Origin: JAFDZO01 sp044226845
GTDB taxonomy: Bacteria > Bacteroidota > Ignavibacteria > Tepidaquicellales > Tepidaquicellaceae
NCBI GenBank assembly: GCA_044226845.1
Contig: JBGAGG010000009.1
Span: 62,001-126,000 of the forward strand
Reading direction: 5' to 3'
DNA: 64,000 nucleotides
Below the pieces are notes generated by a model. That model ran no database searches, had not been told where the DNA came from, and saw only the letters and a program-made list of their open reading frames with translations. The position numbers were made by a program, and so were the translations under genes. Below, piece by piece: positions 42,947-51,913 of this stretch. The first letter of the stretch is position 1; every line of letters begins with the position of its first letter.

Positions 42947-43551
42947 ATTTCACAGGACCTAAAGTAAAACTGTCAAGAAAAATCGGTGTTGCGCTTACCC
43001 CTAAGGCACGAAAATATATGGAGAACAAACCTTACGGACCCGGACAACACGGCCCGAATAAACGTAAGGGCGGAAAGATGTCCGATTTTAAAAAGCAGCT
43101 ATTTGAAAAACAAAAACTCAGATATCAATATAATATCAGCGAGAAGCAGATGTCTAACTACTATGCTGAAGCTAAAAGAAGAGAAGGCTCAACACCTGAA
43201 AATCTTTTAAAGCTTCTTGAAACCCGCTTAGACGCCCTTGTATTAAGAGGCGGTCTAGCAGGCAGCATTTATGCATCACGTCAGCTTATAAATCACGGAC
43301 ACATTTTTGTTAACGGAAAAAAACTTGATAAGCCTTCTTATCTTGTAAAACCCGGCGACGTGCTTTCAGTAAAAGAGAAAAGCCGCAAAATGCCTTTGAT
43401 AAATACAGCTGTAAAAATTGCTCATCCGCCATCATATTTATCGCTTGATAAGCCGAAGATGGAAGTAACATTTTTAAATATTCCTGCAAGCAGGGCAGAA
43501 ATACCTGTTGTATGCGATGAGATTTTAGTAATTGAGTACTACTCAAGGTAA
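42943..43551 (+). CDS. rpsD: 30S ribosomal protein S4 (cysteine-free form, stand-alone)
   Basis: The 202-residue protein is a full S4: N-terminal domain (YGPGQHGPNKRKGGKMSDF), S4 RNA-binding domain (LETRLDALVLRGGLAGSIYASRQLINHGHIFVNG) and a normal C-terminus (CDEILVIEYYSR). The zinc-finger cysteines of C-plus S4 are absent at the N-terminus. It is not in an rpsM-rpsK-rpsD-rpoA cluster but after an unknown gene, so it may be a second S4 copy. S4 nucleates assembly of the 30S body. Confidence 0.95.
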   Translation: MNFTGPKVKLSRKIGVALTPKARKYMENKPYGPGQHGPNKRKGGKMSDFKKQLFEKQKLRYQYNISEKQMSNYYAEAKRREGSTPENLLKLLETRLDALVLRGGLAGSIYASRQLINHGHIFVNGKKLDKPSYLVKPGDVLSVKEKSRKMPLINTAVKIAHPPSYLSLDKPKMEVTFLNIPASRAEIPVVCDEILVIEYYSR

Positions 43552-43583
43552 TCTAATAAAATTTTCACTTGTTTTATAAAACT

Positions 43584-43612
43584 GCCTGATAGATTTTTCT
43601 TTCAGGCTTTTT
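43584..43612 (+). terminator. Rho-independent terminator after rpsD
   Basis: GCCTGA and TCAGGC form the core of a stem with an AT-rich loop, followed by TTTTTTA, 33 bases after the rpsD stop. Confidence 0.85.
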
Positions 43613-43634
43613 TATTTCCTTATAAATTAAATCC

Positions 43635-44399
43635 ATGTCCAATACAAATACAGAGTCTAAAATTAAATTTCTCAAGGCAGTAATAATCAGTAATGAAAAA
43701 ATTGCCGGGCATACTTATCATTTAAAAGTTAAGGGTGAAGATATAAAAAATATTGACTACACTCCCGGTATGCATATGAAAGTTGTAGTTGAATCATCCG
43801 ATGATTCTTTGCAAAATATAAAGCTCCGCTCATATTCAATCTGGGATTTTGATTCTGAAAAAGGAACGATTGATATTGCCGTTTGCACACATTCATCAGG
43901 GCTTGGCTCGAAATGGATCGAACAAGCTGAAGCCGGCAATGACTTTTATTTTTTTATAAAGAAAACTCTTATTGTTGATGACTCCGCCGATAATTATTTT
44001 TTCATAGGTGATATTTCAACACTCGGTCATTTTTATAAAGTGAACCGCTCACTGCCTGAAGATAAAAAAGTATTCAGCTTCATGTACGGCAATGAAACTG
44101 ATTTCTTTCCCGATATAGACGGAACTAAACCATTTGATTTCTACCCGCTGCCTTCGGATAGAAACTTACCTGCACCGATAGAATTTCTCGAAGAGAAAAT
44201 CACCGGTACTTTAGATAAATTACATAAAGATTATTCAATAAAACCGGAAGCATCATCCGGAAGCTGCATTGCATACATTGGCGGTGATGCGCGAGTCTGC
44301 GCAGAGTTAACATCTTTCTTTACAAGAAAACTCGGCTGGCATCCTACTCAGATAAAAATGAAATCCTTCTGGAATCCGGAAAAAGTGAGAGAAGAATAA
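43635..44399 (+). CDS. Siderophore-interacting protein-like FAD reductase
   Basis: The 254-residue protein has the ferredoxin-reductase-like FAD domain of SIP family ferric-siderophore reductases. It shows YTPGMHMKVVV, the RSYSIWDFD flavin motif, the middle block GDISTLGHFYKV, and an NAD(P)-binding half ending in IKMKSFWNPEK. These enzymes release iron from imported siderophores. It follows the cysteine-free ribosomal genes after a terminator, so a shared metal-limitation theme is possible but not shown. Confidence 0.87.
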   Translation: MSNTNTESKIKFLKAVIISNEKIAGHTYHLKVKGEDIKNIDYTPGMHMKVVVESSDDSLQNIKLRSYSIWDFDSEKGTIDIAVCTHSSGLGSKWIEQAEAGNDFYFFIKKTLIVDDSADNYFFIGDISTLGHFYKVNRSLPEDKKVFSFMYGNETDFFPDIDGTKPFDFYPLPSDRNLPAPIEFLEEKITGTLDKLHKDYSIKPEASSGSCIAYIGGDARVCAELTSFFTRKLGWHPTQIKMKSFWNPEKVREE

Positions 44400-44405
44400 C
44401 AAAGC

Positions 44406-44423
44406 AGCGGACTTGCATCCGCT
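44406..44423. terminator. Short hairpin between convergent genes
   Basis: AGCGGA and TCCGCT form a 6-bp stem with a six-base loop, nine bases after the SIP-like stop and upstream of a T-rich stretch. It is a plausible terminator for the SIP-like gene. Confidence 0.55.
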
Positions 44424-44446
44424 TCATTTTAAATCTTAAAAATATT

Positions 44447-47404
44447 TTATCTTACAATTACCATCTTTTTTGCATCGGTAAAGCCTTCCGCTCTTAATTT
44501 GTAAAAATAAACTCCGCTTGAAAGCCCTGATGAATTAAATCTTATGGAATAATATCCCGACGGCTGAACTGAACTTACAAGCTGCCTTACTTCCCTTCCG
44601 CTTAAATCATAAATTTTTAATGAAACAAAACCTGAATTCGGAATCTCGTAACTTATTATAGTCTCAGGATTAAAAGGATTCGGATAATTCTGCTGCAAAT
44701 TATAAACCTGAGGAATTCCGATAACTACGTTTTGATTCAGGTTATGATATTCATAATAACCGTTTGAATGAATATGCTTTAGCCTGTATTTATGAGTTCC
44801 TGTATTTAAACCGGCTTCCGTGAATGAATAATTCTTAGTTGTAGTAGAGTTTCCTGCCCCTGTTACAAACCCAACTTTTATCCATCCGCTTCCCGATGTA
44901 TTTTTTTCTATATCAAATCCCGTATTATTTTCTTCCAGTGATGTTGTCCAGTTAAGAGTTACATTTTGTTTATTCAAAGATGCAGTTAATGAAGTTACTC
45001 TTACTAACTGCTGAAGGACTGCTTTGTTCATAAGCACTGAGATCGTATTTCCTGAATTACTTGAACTCATCAGATCTTTTTTCCCATCATTATTGAAATC
45101 TGCCAGCACAATATCACCTGGCGAAATGCCGCCGGAATAGACTCTTCCATATAGGAACAACGCAGAATTAACACCGGCTGTGGTATTATTTAATGCAACA
45201 TATATTCCTTCACCTGCGATACATGCAATATCGGATTTTCCGTCACCGTTAACATCTCCTGCAGCTATTCCGTACGGCTGAGTAAGTGATATAAAATTTG
45301 CTTGCGGAGCAAATGATACTGTTGAGCTGCCGGGAACGGTGGTATTAATAATAATTGAAAATGATGAAATGCCGCTGTTTGTAACTGCTATATCTTTTTT
45401 TCCGTCATTGTTGAAATCTGCAGTGCAGATGCCTTTCGGCACCTGAGCCGTTCCCAAGTCTGTTCTTGATAAGAATGTCGGCGAGGAAGCGCCGGGCTGA
45501 GTCATATTAAAAAATACTGATACTGAATTAGAATTTTGATTAACAGCTGCAAGGTCCATTTTACCATCTCCATTAAAATCTGCAGCGGAGATATCTACAG
45601 GCTGATTGCCTGTTGCTAAATCTGTTTTTGGAGAAAAGGAAATTGTACTTGCTCCCGGAATTGTTGTATTAATATAAACTGAAACCGTATTATCATTCAG
45701 GTTAGTGCATGCAAGATCAGTTTTGCCGTCATTATTAAAATCACCGGAGCAAATTCCGGTTGGAGCATTTCCGGTAGCCAACGTTATTCTTGAAGCGAAC
45801 GAAGGAGTAAGAGAGCCGGGAGCAGTTATATTAAGATGCACACTGATGTTTGCAGCAGCGGTTCCGTTAGTTAAAGCAACATCAGGTTTTCCATCCAGAT
45901 TAAAATCACCATAGCATATATCAGTACCGCCTGCACCGGTAGTAAAATCAGATTTAGGTGTAAATGACGGAACCGAAATACCTCCGGGTGTAGTATTAAA
46001 GCAAACCGAAAAAGTAGATAAGCCCTTTGTAGTATAAGCCATATCAAGCTTGCCGTCTAAATTATAATCGGCAGCGGCAATAGAATTAGGAATTGAATTT
46101 TCACCTGTGTGAAAATCTGTATTAGCATAGAAAGTGGAGGAGTCTATTCCGCCTGATGTAATATTAAAAAAAATATCATTTTTAGAAAAGGTCGTTAAAG
46201 TAATATCAGGTTTTCCGTCTAAGTTAAAATCTGCTGATTTAATAAGCTGCGGACCTGATGATGTTGTAAAATTCTGAGCATCTGAAAAATAAGGAAGAGC
46301 AACACCGGGAGTAGTTTTATTAATGAGAACAGAAAAATCCCAGCCTTGTGTATTCGCTCCGATTAAATCAGTTTTTCCGTCAAAGTTAATATCTGCTGTA
46401 GTTATTCCTAAGGGCTCCATATCCGTAACAAAGCTATTTGAAGAGGAAAAATTTAATGCAGAAGCGCCTATGGTTGTCATATTCATAAAAACTACAATTG
46501 TGCCGTTTGAACCGGCTCCTTCTATCTGATTACTATTGCATGCAATATCGGGTTTGCCATCAAGATTAAAATCTCCCGCACATACAAAATCACAGAAGGC
46601 TTGATTTGGAATCTGAACAACAACACTTGAGTCAAAAGAAAGTAAATTTGCACCGGGCAGAGTTTTATTTATAAAAAATGAAATGCTAAAGGTTCCTGAA
46701 TTTACACATGCAATATCCTGCTTACCGTCTTTATTAAAATCAGCAGCGCATATTCCCTCCGGCTCACCGTCAAAAGTTGGAAATGGAATTCCGTTGCCAA
46801 ACACCGGAGTGGTTGAACCGTAAGGTGTATTATTTAAAAAAATCAGGAATTGAGAATTTTTTATATACGGATCTTTGGCCGTACAAGCCAAATCAAGTTT
46901 GCCGTCATTGTTAAAATCTGCTCCGCATAAACCGAAAGCAGAAAAAGGCATATTGAAACCGAATGCCTGTGTAAAAGATAAATTTGATGAACCCGCACCC
47001 GTGGTATTAATGAAAACCATTAAGTAAGACTGCTGTTCCAGATTACCCTGAAAAGCTCCTGCAATATCCTGCTTACCGTCGTTATTATAATCTCCCGTGA
47101 AAAGCTCAGTAAACGAGCCGCTGTCAAGAGTTGGCCTTATTAAGAGAGCAGGACTAAAAGAAGACAATGTACTTCCCGCTGCAGTTGTATTTAATGAAAC
47201 GTGCAGGTTAATTGAATTTCCACCCGTAACACAGTCCGGTTTTCCGTCGCCGTTGAAATCTGCAACAGCTACACCATATGCTCCCTGAGCAGTGGGAATA
47301 TGACTGAAAGGAGAAAAATTTACCTGGGAAAAACAAAGTGCATTACAAAACACTGATATTAAAACAAACAAGAAAAAATTGAGATGCAATCTGATTCTTT
47401 CCAT
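44447..47404 (-). CDS. Secreted FG-GAP/VCBS repeat protein with T9SS sorting domain
   Basis: The 985-residue protein has a signal peptide (about 1-27, ending CFSQ). About fourteen repeats of roughly 50-60 residues follow, each with a calcium-type loop of the form DFNxDGKxD (for example NGDGKPD, NNDGKQD, NLDGKPD). These build one or two beta-propellers, as in FG-GAP proteins. A linker domain (NKQNVTLNWTTSLEENNTGF) and the sorting domain (NYPNPFNPETIISY, KKMVIVR) end the protein. It is probably a large cell-surface or matrix protein. Its repeats are similar at DNA level and may recombine. Confidence 0.92.
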   Translation of the reverse strand: MERIRLHLNFFLFVLISVFCNALCFSQVNFSPFSHIPTAQGAYGVAVADFNGDGKPDCVTGGNSINLHVSLNTTAAGSTLSSFSPALLIRPTLDSGSFTELFTGDYNNDGKQDIAGAFQGNLEQQSYLMVFINTTGAGSSNLSFTQAFGFNMPFSAFGLCGADFNNDGKLDLACTAKDPYIKNSQFLIFLNNTPYGSTTPVFGNGIPFPTFDGEPEGICAADFNKDGKQDIACVNSGTFSISFFINKTLPGANLLSFDSSVVVQIPNQAFCDFVCAGDFNLDGKPDIACNSNQIEGAGSNGTIVVFMNMTTIGASALNFSSSNSFVTDMEPLGITTADINFDGKTDLIGANTQGWDFSVLINKTTPGVALPYFSDAQNFTTSSGPQLIKSADFNLDGKPDITLTTFSKNDIFFNITSGGIDSSTFYANTDFHTGENSIPNSIAAADYNLDGKLDMAYTTKGLSTFSVCFNTTPGGISVPSFTPKSDFTTGAGGTDICYGDFNLDGKPDVALTNGTAAANISVHLNITAPGSLTPSFASRITLATGNAPTGICSGDFNNDGKTDLACTNLNDNTVSVYINTTIPGASTISFSPKTDLATGNQPVDISAADFNGDGKMDLAAVNQNSNSVSVFFNMTQPGASSPTFLSRTDLGTAQVPKGICTADFNNDGKKDIAVTNSGISSFSIIINTTVPGSSTVSFAPQANFISLTQPYGIAAGDVNGDGKSDIACIAGEGIYVALNNTTAGVNSALFLYGRVYSGGISPGDIVLADFNNDGKKDLMSSSNSGNTISVLMNKAVLQQLVRVTSLTASLNKQNVTLNWTTSLEENNTGFDIEKNTSGSGWIKVGFVTGAGNSTTTKNYSFTEAGLNTGTHKYRLKHIHSNGYYEYHNLNQNVVIGIPQVYNLQQNYPNPFNPETIISYEIPNSGFVSLKIYDLSGREVRQLVSSVQPSGYYSIRFNSSGLSSGVYFYKLRAEGFTDAKKMVIVR

Positions 47405-47622
47405 GAGGGATGTCAGTTTAATGAATAAGATTTGAACGTCAATAGGTGGACGAGGAAAATAAAAATATTACTTTTCCAAAGATATTACAATCAAAAAATA
47501 TCATAATACATTTATAATTAAAACTGCTTGAAACCATGTGACTTACCGCTTCATTCCGACTTTAAACTCTCCCTCAAATTTCGCATTTTTGATAAAACTA
47601 AAAACAGAAAGGATCTACAATT

Positions 47623-48042
47623 TTGGCATCACAACGAACACTTTGTATCATAAAACCGGACGCAGTTAAAAAAAACGTAGCGGGTTCAATTCTTCAAATG
47701 ATACTTGACTCAGGCTTCAAAGTAAAAGGCATGAAGCTCGTTCAGCTTTCAGAAGCACAGGCAGGAAAATTTTATGAAGTTCATAAAGAAAGACCTTTTT
47801 ATAAAGATCTCGTTTCATTCATGACTTCTGGTCCTGTTATTCCTATCGCTCTTGAAAAAGAAGACGGCATCCTTGCATGGAGAACATTGATAGGCGCTAC
47901 AGATCCTGCAGAAGCTGAAGAAGGAACTATCAGAAAAAAATTCGCAGCATCAAAAGGCGAAAACGCAGTTCACGGTTCAGACTCAGAAGAAAATGGAAAG
48001 CTTGAAATTGCTTTCTTCTTCCCTGAAAGCGAGCTGGTATAA
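47623..48042 (+). CDS. ndk: Nucleoside diphosphate kinase
   Basis: The 139-residue enzyme transfers the gamma phosphate of ATP to nucleoside diphosphates through a phosphohistidine. The active site is NAVHGSDS with H117; RTLCIIKPDAVKKN opens the ferredoxin-like fold. The start is TTG, preceded by AAAGGA. It is divergent from the FG-GAP gene across a 218-base spacer with no visible ORF or strong repeat. Confidence 0.97.
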   Translation: MASQRTLCIIKPDAVKKNVAGSILQMILDSGFKVKGMKLVQLSEAQAGKFYEVHKERPFYKDLVSFMTSGPVIPIALEKEDGILAWRTLIGATDPAEAEEGTIRKKFAASKGENAVHGSDSEENGKLEIAFFFPESELV

Positions 48043-48077
48043 TTTTATTCAAAAGAACTAAGTTTGTTTTATTAAGT

Positions 48078-48103
48078 AAAGCCCGATTTTGTATCGGGCT
48101 TTT
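48078..48103 (+). terminator. Rho-independent terminator after ndk
   Basis: AAAGCCCGAT and ATCGGGCTTT form a perfect 10-bp stem with a five-base loop, followed by TTTATTTT, 35 bases after the ndk stop. Confidence 0.93.
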
Positions 48104-48131
48104 TTATTTTATATAGATTATTTTTGAAGCG

Positions 48132-49421
48132 TTGAGCTCTATAATTATAAATATAATCCTTCTCACATTTCTCATCGCGCCTGATTACAGAGCAATGGAT
48201 GTATTCAATATACATTACTCTCAGAATGAGAAAATAATAGATGCCAACCCTGATGACTGGGATGCTAACGGCTTCAATGATTTTTCAAATACAAATCAAA
48301 GAGATACTCTCCGCAACAAAGTTAAATTTCAGTTCTCGTGGGATGAGCAGAATCTGTATGGTATTTTTATAGTGTATGACAAAGAGCTGTTCAAATTAGT
48401 AAAAGGCATGGATAACCCAAACCTCTTCCTTAATGATGCAATAGAGCTTTACCTTGATACAAAGAACGATGACATAAAAAATAGAATGGATATAAACGAT
48501 TACCAGTTTATATTCGATGCCCTGGGAGATTTTGTAATCTTCAAAGGCGATAAGAACGAAATAAAAGATACAGCTAACTATACAGTTCCTAAAGATTTTG
48601 GAACTACTAATATCGTTACACAGGTAAAAACTTCTATCATCGGAACGATTAACGATAACTCAGATAAAGACTCTCTATATATAATAGAGTTTGCAATTCC
48701 GTTCTCCAGCATAGGAATTATCCCTTCAGCAGGACATAAGATGAAAATGGATATCTGCGTTGATGACAGAGATTCCCGAAAGCTTTCCGATACCGTAAAT
48801 ACAAACGGAGTAGTAGGCGAAATGTCCTTTATGAATTGGAGCGGCAAAACTGATTTCGGCTACCCCGCTGACTGGAGACTTGTACAGCTTACAGGCAAAC
48901 CAAATTTCATTAATGTAATCAATAAGAAATTCAGCAAGTCATGGCTTCTTATTTTCGGACTTACAATTTTAATATCCGTAGTTGTAATCTTTATTCTTTT
49001 CACAAGGATTAATAAGCTTAAGAATATTCCTGTACGTCAGGAGATTACTGACTCATCTTTAATTCATGTCATCGAAAAAGAGCACACTGAAACTCCCGAT
49101 GAAAAAGAGCTGCCTCATAAAGAACTATTTGAAAGAGCAAGAAAATATGTTGAGCTTAATATGGAAAATAAAGTGCTTGCTGAAACACTTGCTAAAGAAC
49201 TTGCCTTGAGCTTAAGACAGATGCAGCGGATCTTCAAAGACGAGCTTGATACAACTCCGACAAGTTTCATTACTCTTATTAAACTTGAACGCGCTGCCGA
49301 GATGCTGAAGTCCGGCAAGAACGTAACTGAAGCCGGTTTCGCAACAGGCTTTAACGACTCCTCATATTTCTCCCGCGTATTTAAAAAGTACTTCGGTGTT
49401 TCTCCCAGCGAGTATAAGTAA
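48132..49421 (+). CDS. Membrane-anchored AraC-family regulator with CBM9-like sensor
   Basis: The 429-residue protein starts with TTG and a signal-anchor-like segment (about 1-20). An extracytoplasmic beta-sandwich follows that reads like a CBM9 carbohydrate-binding domain: IDANPDDWDANGFNDF, FSWDEQNLYGIFIVYD, DAIELYLDTKND and a closing WRLVQLTG. One transmembrane helix follows (about 272-294), then an AraC double helix-turn-helix (about 335-429; SLRQMQRIFKDELDTTP, GFATGFNDSSYFSRVFKKYFG). It would sense sugar or glycan outside the inner membrane and regulate directly, without phosphorelay. The target is unknown. The repeat cluster B follows. Confidence 0.88.
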   Translation: MSSIIINIILLTFLIAPDYRAMDVFNIHYSQNEKIIDANPDDWDANGFNDFSNTNQRDTLRNKVKFQFSWDEQNLYGIFIVYDKELFKLVKGMDNPNLFLNDAIELYLDTKNDDIKNRMDINDYQFIFDALGDFVIFKGDKNEIKDTANYTVPKDFGTTNIVTQVKTSIIGTINDNSDKDSLYIIEFAIPFSSIGIIPSAGHKMKMDICVDDRDSRKLSDTVNTNGVVGEMSFMNWSGKTDFGYPADWRLVQLTGKPNFINVINKKFSKSWLLIFGLTILISVVVIFILFTRINKLKNIPVRQEITDSSLIHVIEKEHTETPDEKELPHKELFERARKYVELNMENKVLAETLAKELALSLRQMQRIFKDELDTTPTSFITLIKLERAAEMLKSGKNVTEAGFATGFNDSSYFSRVFKKYFGVSPSEYK

Positions 49422-49430
49422 TCAGTGTAA

Positions 49431-49825
49431 CATTTTTGTCACATTCTTAACAAAGCCCAGTCCCGTCTTTCTTGTCCAGCTTTAACGGGAAGTGGGATTA
49501 TATTTTTCGTCATTTTTCTTCCAATGACGAATTTTTGACGGATTCTGTAATTTTGTTACAAATTTCAATTGTAACATTAATGTTACATTCTGAGCAAAGC
49601 CCAATCCTGTCTTTCTTGTCCAGCTTTAGCGGGAAGCGGGATGGGATTTTTCGTCATTTTTATTCTTATGACGAATTTTTGACGGGTTTTGTAATTTTGT
49701 TACAAATTTCAATTGTAACATTTTTGTAACATTTCATTTCTCGTCATTTTTATTCCAATGACGAATTTTTGACGGATTCTGTAATTTTGTTACAAATTTC
49801 AATTGTAACATTATTGTCACATTTT
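49431..49825 (+). repeat. Intergenic repeat cluster B (three copies, plus orientation)
   Basis: The 572-base spacer between the AraC-type gene and the channel gene has no credible gene. It holds three copies of a two-hairpin block. Hairpin 1 is CGTCATT..AATGACG, followed by AATTTTTGACGGATTCTG; hairpin 2 is TGTTACAA..TTGTAACA. Copies start at 49508, 49652 and 49742. Copies 1 and 2 are spaced exactly 144 bases and carry an extra GC-richer segment (CAAAGCCC..CTTTCTTGTCCAGCTTTA). Copy 3 lacks it and is spaced 90 bases. At 49570-49587 TGTAACATT-AATGTTACA is an 18-base perfect palindrome. Confidence 0.85.
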
Positions 49826-49871
49826 TTACTTTTAACTATTCCGTATTTAATATTATACCACATAAAACAAA

Positions 49872-49898
49872 AAACCTGACAGGATAACTATCAGGTTT
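49872..49898 (+). terminator. Hairpin after repeat cluster B
   Basis: AAACCTGA and TCAGGTTT form an 8-bp stem with an 11-base loop, followed by TTTT shortly after. It could end the AraC-type transcript or transcripts through the repeat. Confidence 0.6.
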
Positions 49899-49954
49899 GA
49901 GTTTTAAAAATCTTTGTACAAATATAATATGAAGGCAGGAATAAAAAAAGAAGT

Positions 49955-49982
49955 TTTGCCCTATTAGTAGGAATAGGGCAAA
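49955..49982 (-). terminator. Terminator of the CASTOR/POLLUX-like gene
   Basis: TTTTGCCCTATT and AATAGGGCAAAA are perfectly complementary around AGTAGG. It lies 12 bases after the minus-strand stop, with a T-rich tract (CTTCTTTTTTTATT) beyond it on that strand. Confidence 0.85.
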
Positions 49983-49993
49983 ATATGGCTTGA

Positions 49994-51895
49994 CTAATCT
50001 TCTGCGAGAACGATTATCTTATCGTTTTCGGTCAGAGTGATTTTATCTGATTTATTCGGATTTATTTTTACTCCGTAAGCTTTTTCCACTTCAAAAGAAT
50101 GTTTTACTATTCTGTAACCGATAGCAACATGTCCTTTCTGCGCCGCTGATTCCAGCACTGTATAAAAATCAACTGTCGAGCCGGGGACAATATAATTGCC
50201 TGCAGGCTTCAGATAAATTTCAGAGCCGTCTGCATTGAATAAATCGTCAAAGACATATTTCAGTTCTTTATTCTCAGAGAGCTGTGAGAGAAGCAAGCTG
50301 ATTAATTTATTGCTGACAATAAAATCATCTGCCTTAGTTACCTCTGCAAGCTCTTTATCTTTTACGTCAAGAATTTCACTTACAATGCTGAAGTTAAAAT
50401 TATTTTTCTCCGCTATATTTCTTAAGTGGAGAAGCGTTATCAATGCCTTTGCATCAGCAATTTTAGTTGTGAACTTATCAGCATAACATAAAAGAATTAT
50501 ATGTTCGAATTTTCCATCGGCAACAGATTCAAGAAATTTTCTTTCAGTAGTATTTCCTTCTTTGAAAACAAGTTTTGCTTTAGTGAGAGTTTTTCCCATC
50601 TCATCAATTTCAGCCTGATGCTCTGCAAAATCGGATGCAACGGTAATTGTTGAGTCAGGCGCCACGTATGAATCAAGCTCCTTTATTAATGCCAACCCTG
50701 TCTGATTCCATCCCAGGATCAAAATATCTTCTCTTTCAACTACAGGGTTTACAATTTTAGATATAACGGCTTCATTGATTTTATAAGGTGTATTGGAGAG
50801 CTTTATTTTATCGTCATCCTCAGCTATAGAAATTACTCTGTCGTTTGCTTCATACAAAGTATTCATCGGCGGATTTATAAGCACTTCGCCTTTCTCTCTT
50901 CTTATTCCCATTACACAGGAAGATTCAAATGCAAACAATGAATCCTTAAAAGTTTTGCCTGTGAGAGCAGGAACATTTTCAAAATATATTTCATCGCCAT
51001 CAAAATCCAAAAGCTCAGTGTAAACAACCGATAGACCTGACTGCCTGCATGTCTGCGCAATTACTCTTGACACCAGATCTTTTGAGAGAACAAGCGTAAG
51101 CTCATGCTCACCTACAGTTTCAGCAATCTCAACATTTTTTTCATCGGCAAGCTCGGCAACAATATGATATGCTTCGGATTTTCTATGCGGATTTTTTGTA
51201 AGGGCAAGCAAGGTTTTAATTACCTGAATATCCGGTTCATCTTCTTCCGGTGAAAGTATTATAATAGAGCGGGCAGAGTGAGGATTAACAATTTCCAAGT
51301 CATTCAGATCGATCGGATTTCCGTTTCTGCAGATTATCTCGGTATTTTTTGTATCGGGAATTCTTAAATCAATTTCATCTTCCATCTCTACCTTATCCTT
51401 ATTTGCAAGAATTACTATAGAAGGTTTCTTCTGATTTTCATTTGCAATTACAAGCTCGGAAATAATAGTAAATATTTTTTCAGACCAGCCGAGAATAAGA
51501 GTGTGATTATCTTCCATCACAGGAGATTTTCCTTTGCGAAGATCGTCAAGCTTATTTCCTATTCCGCTGGCAAGCACACCGATAAGAGTTGAAACAATAA
51601 AAATCCCGCCGAGAGTAACACAGAACATAATTATTCTGAACGACCAGCCTGCATCGCCGCCCATAGTTCCGGGGTCAAGCGTACGCATAAGACTTGCCCA
51701 TGCTGCGTCAAAAAACCCGAGCGATTCTTCTGCACCTTCAGGTGTTACTCCTGCAATTACAATTATAGCAGCGGCTATTACAACTAAGCATAAAGATAAA
51801 ATTCCAAGTGCGCCGATGAGCGCACCTGAGCCTTTAGACATAAGCTTATCAAACTTATATCTTACAACATTAGAGAAGGATTTTTGATGTTTCAT
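49994..51895 (-). CDS. CASTOR/POLLUX-like ion channel subunit with RCK domains
   Basis: The 633-residue protein has two N-terminal hydrophobic helices (about 25-50 and 85-110) flanking a pore-like stretch (AWASLMRTLDPGTMGG). Paired TrkA-N/RCK-like nucleotide-binding domains follow (HTLILGWSEKIFTIISEL at 131-148, then DILILGWNQTGLALIKEL near 391). The pore region and LGWSEK motif are diagnostic of the CASTOR/POLLUX/SYM8 channel group, better known from plant symbiosis signalling and present in bacteria. The ion is uncertain (potassium or calcium). The gene precedes tag on the same strand. Confidence 0.85.
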   Translation of the reverse strand: MKHQKSFSNVVRYKFDKLMSKGSGALIGALGILSLCLVVIAAAIIVIAGVTPEGAEESLGFFDAAWASLMRTLDPGTMGGDAGWSFRIIMFCVTLGGIFIVSTLIGVLASGIGNKLDDLRKGKSPVMEDNHTLILGWSEKIFTIISELVIANENQKKPSIVILANKDKVEMEDEIDLRIPDTKNTEIICRNGNPIDLNDLEIVNPHSARSIIILSPEEDEPDIQVIKTLLALTKNPHRKSEAYHIVAELADEKNVEIAETVGEHELTLVLSKDLVSRVIAQTCRQSGLSVVYTELLDFDGDEIYFENVPALTGKTFKDSLFAFESSCVMGIRREKGEVLINPPMNTLYEANDRVISIAEDDDKIKLSNTPYKINEAVISKIVNPVVEREDILILGWNQTGLALIKELDSYVAPDSTITVASDFAEHQAEIDEMGKTLTKAKLVFKEGNTTERKFLESVADGKFEHIILLCYADKFTTKIADAKALITLLHLRNIAEKNNFNFSIVSEILDVKDKELAEVTKADDFIVSNKLISLLLSQLSENKELKYVFDDLFNADGSEIYLKPAGNYIVPGSTVDFYTVLESAAQKGHVAIGYRIVKHSFEVEKAYGVKINPNKSDKITLTENDKIIVLAED

Positions 51896-51913
51896 TTTTA
51901 TAGTTTAGTAGGG

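Noticed and set aside
49472..49729. 85-codon ORF inside repeat cluster B
   Set aside because: It arises only because the 144-base unit is a multiple of three and therefore repeats in frame; the peptide is itself duplicated and has no ribosome-binding site or recognisable content.
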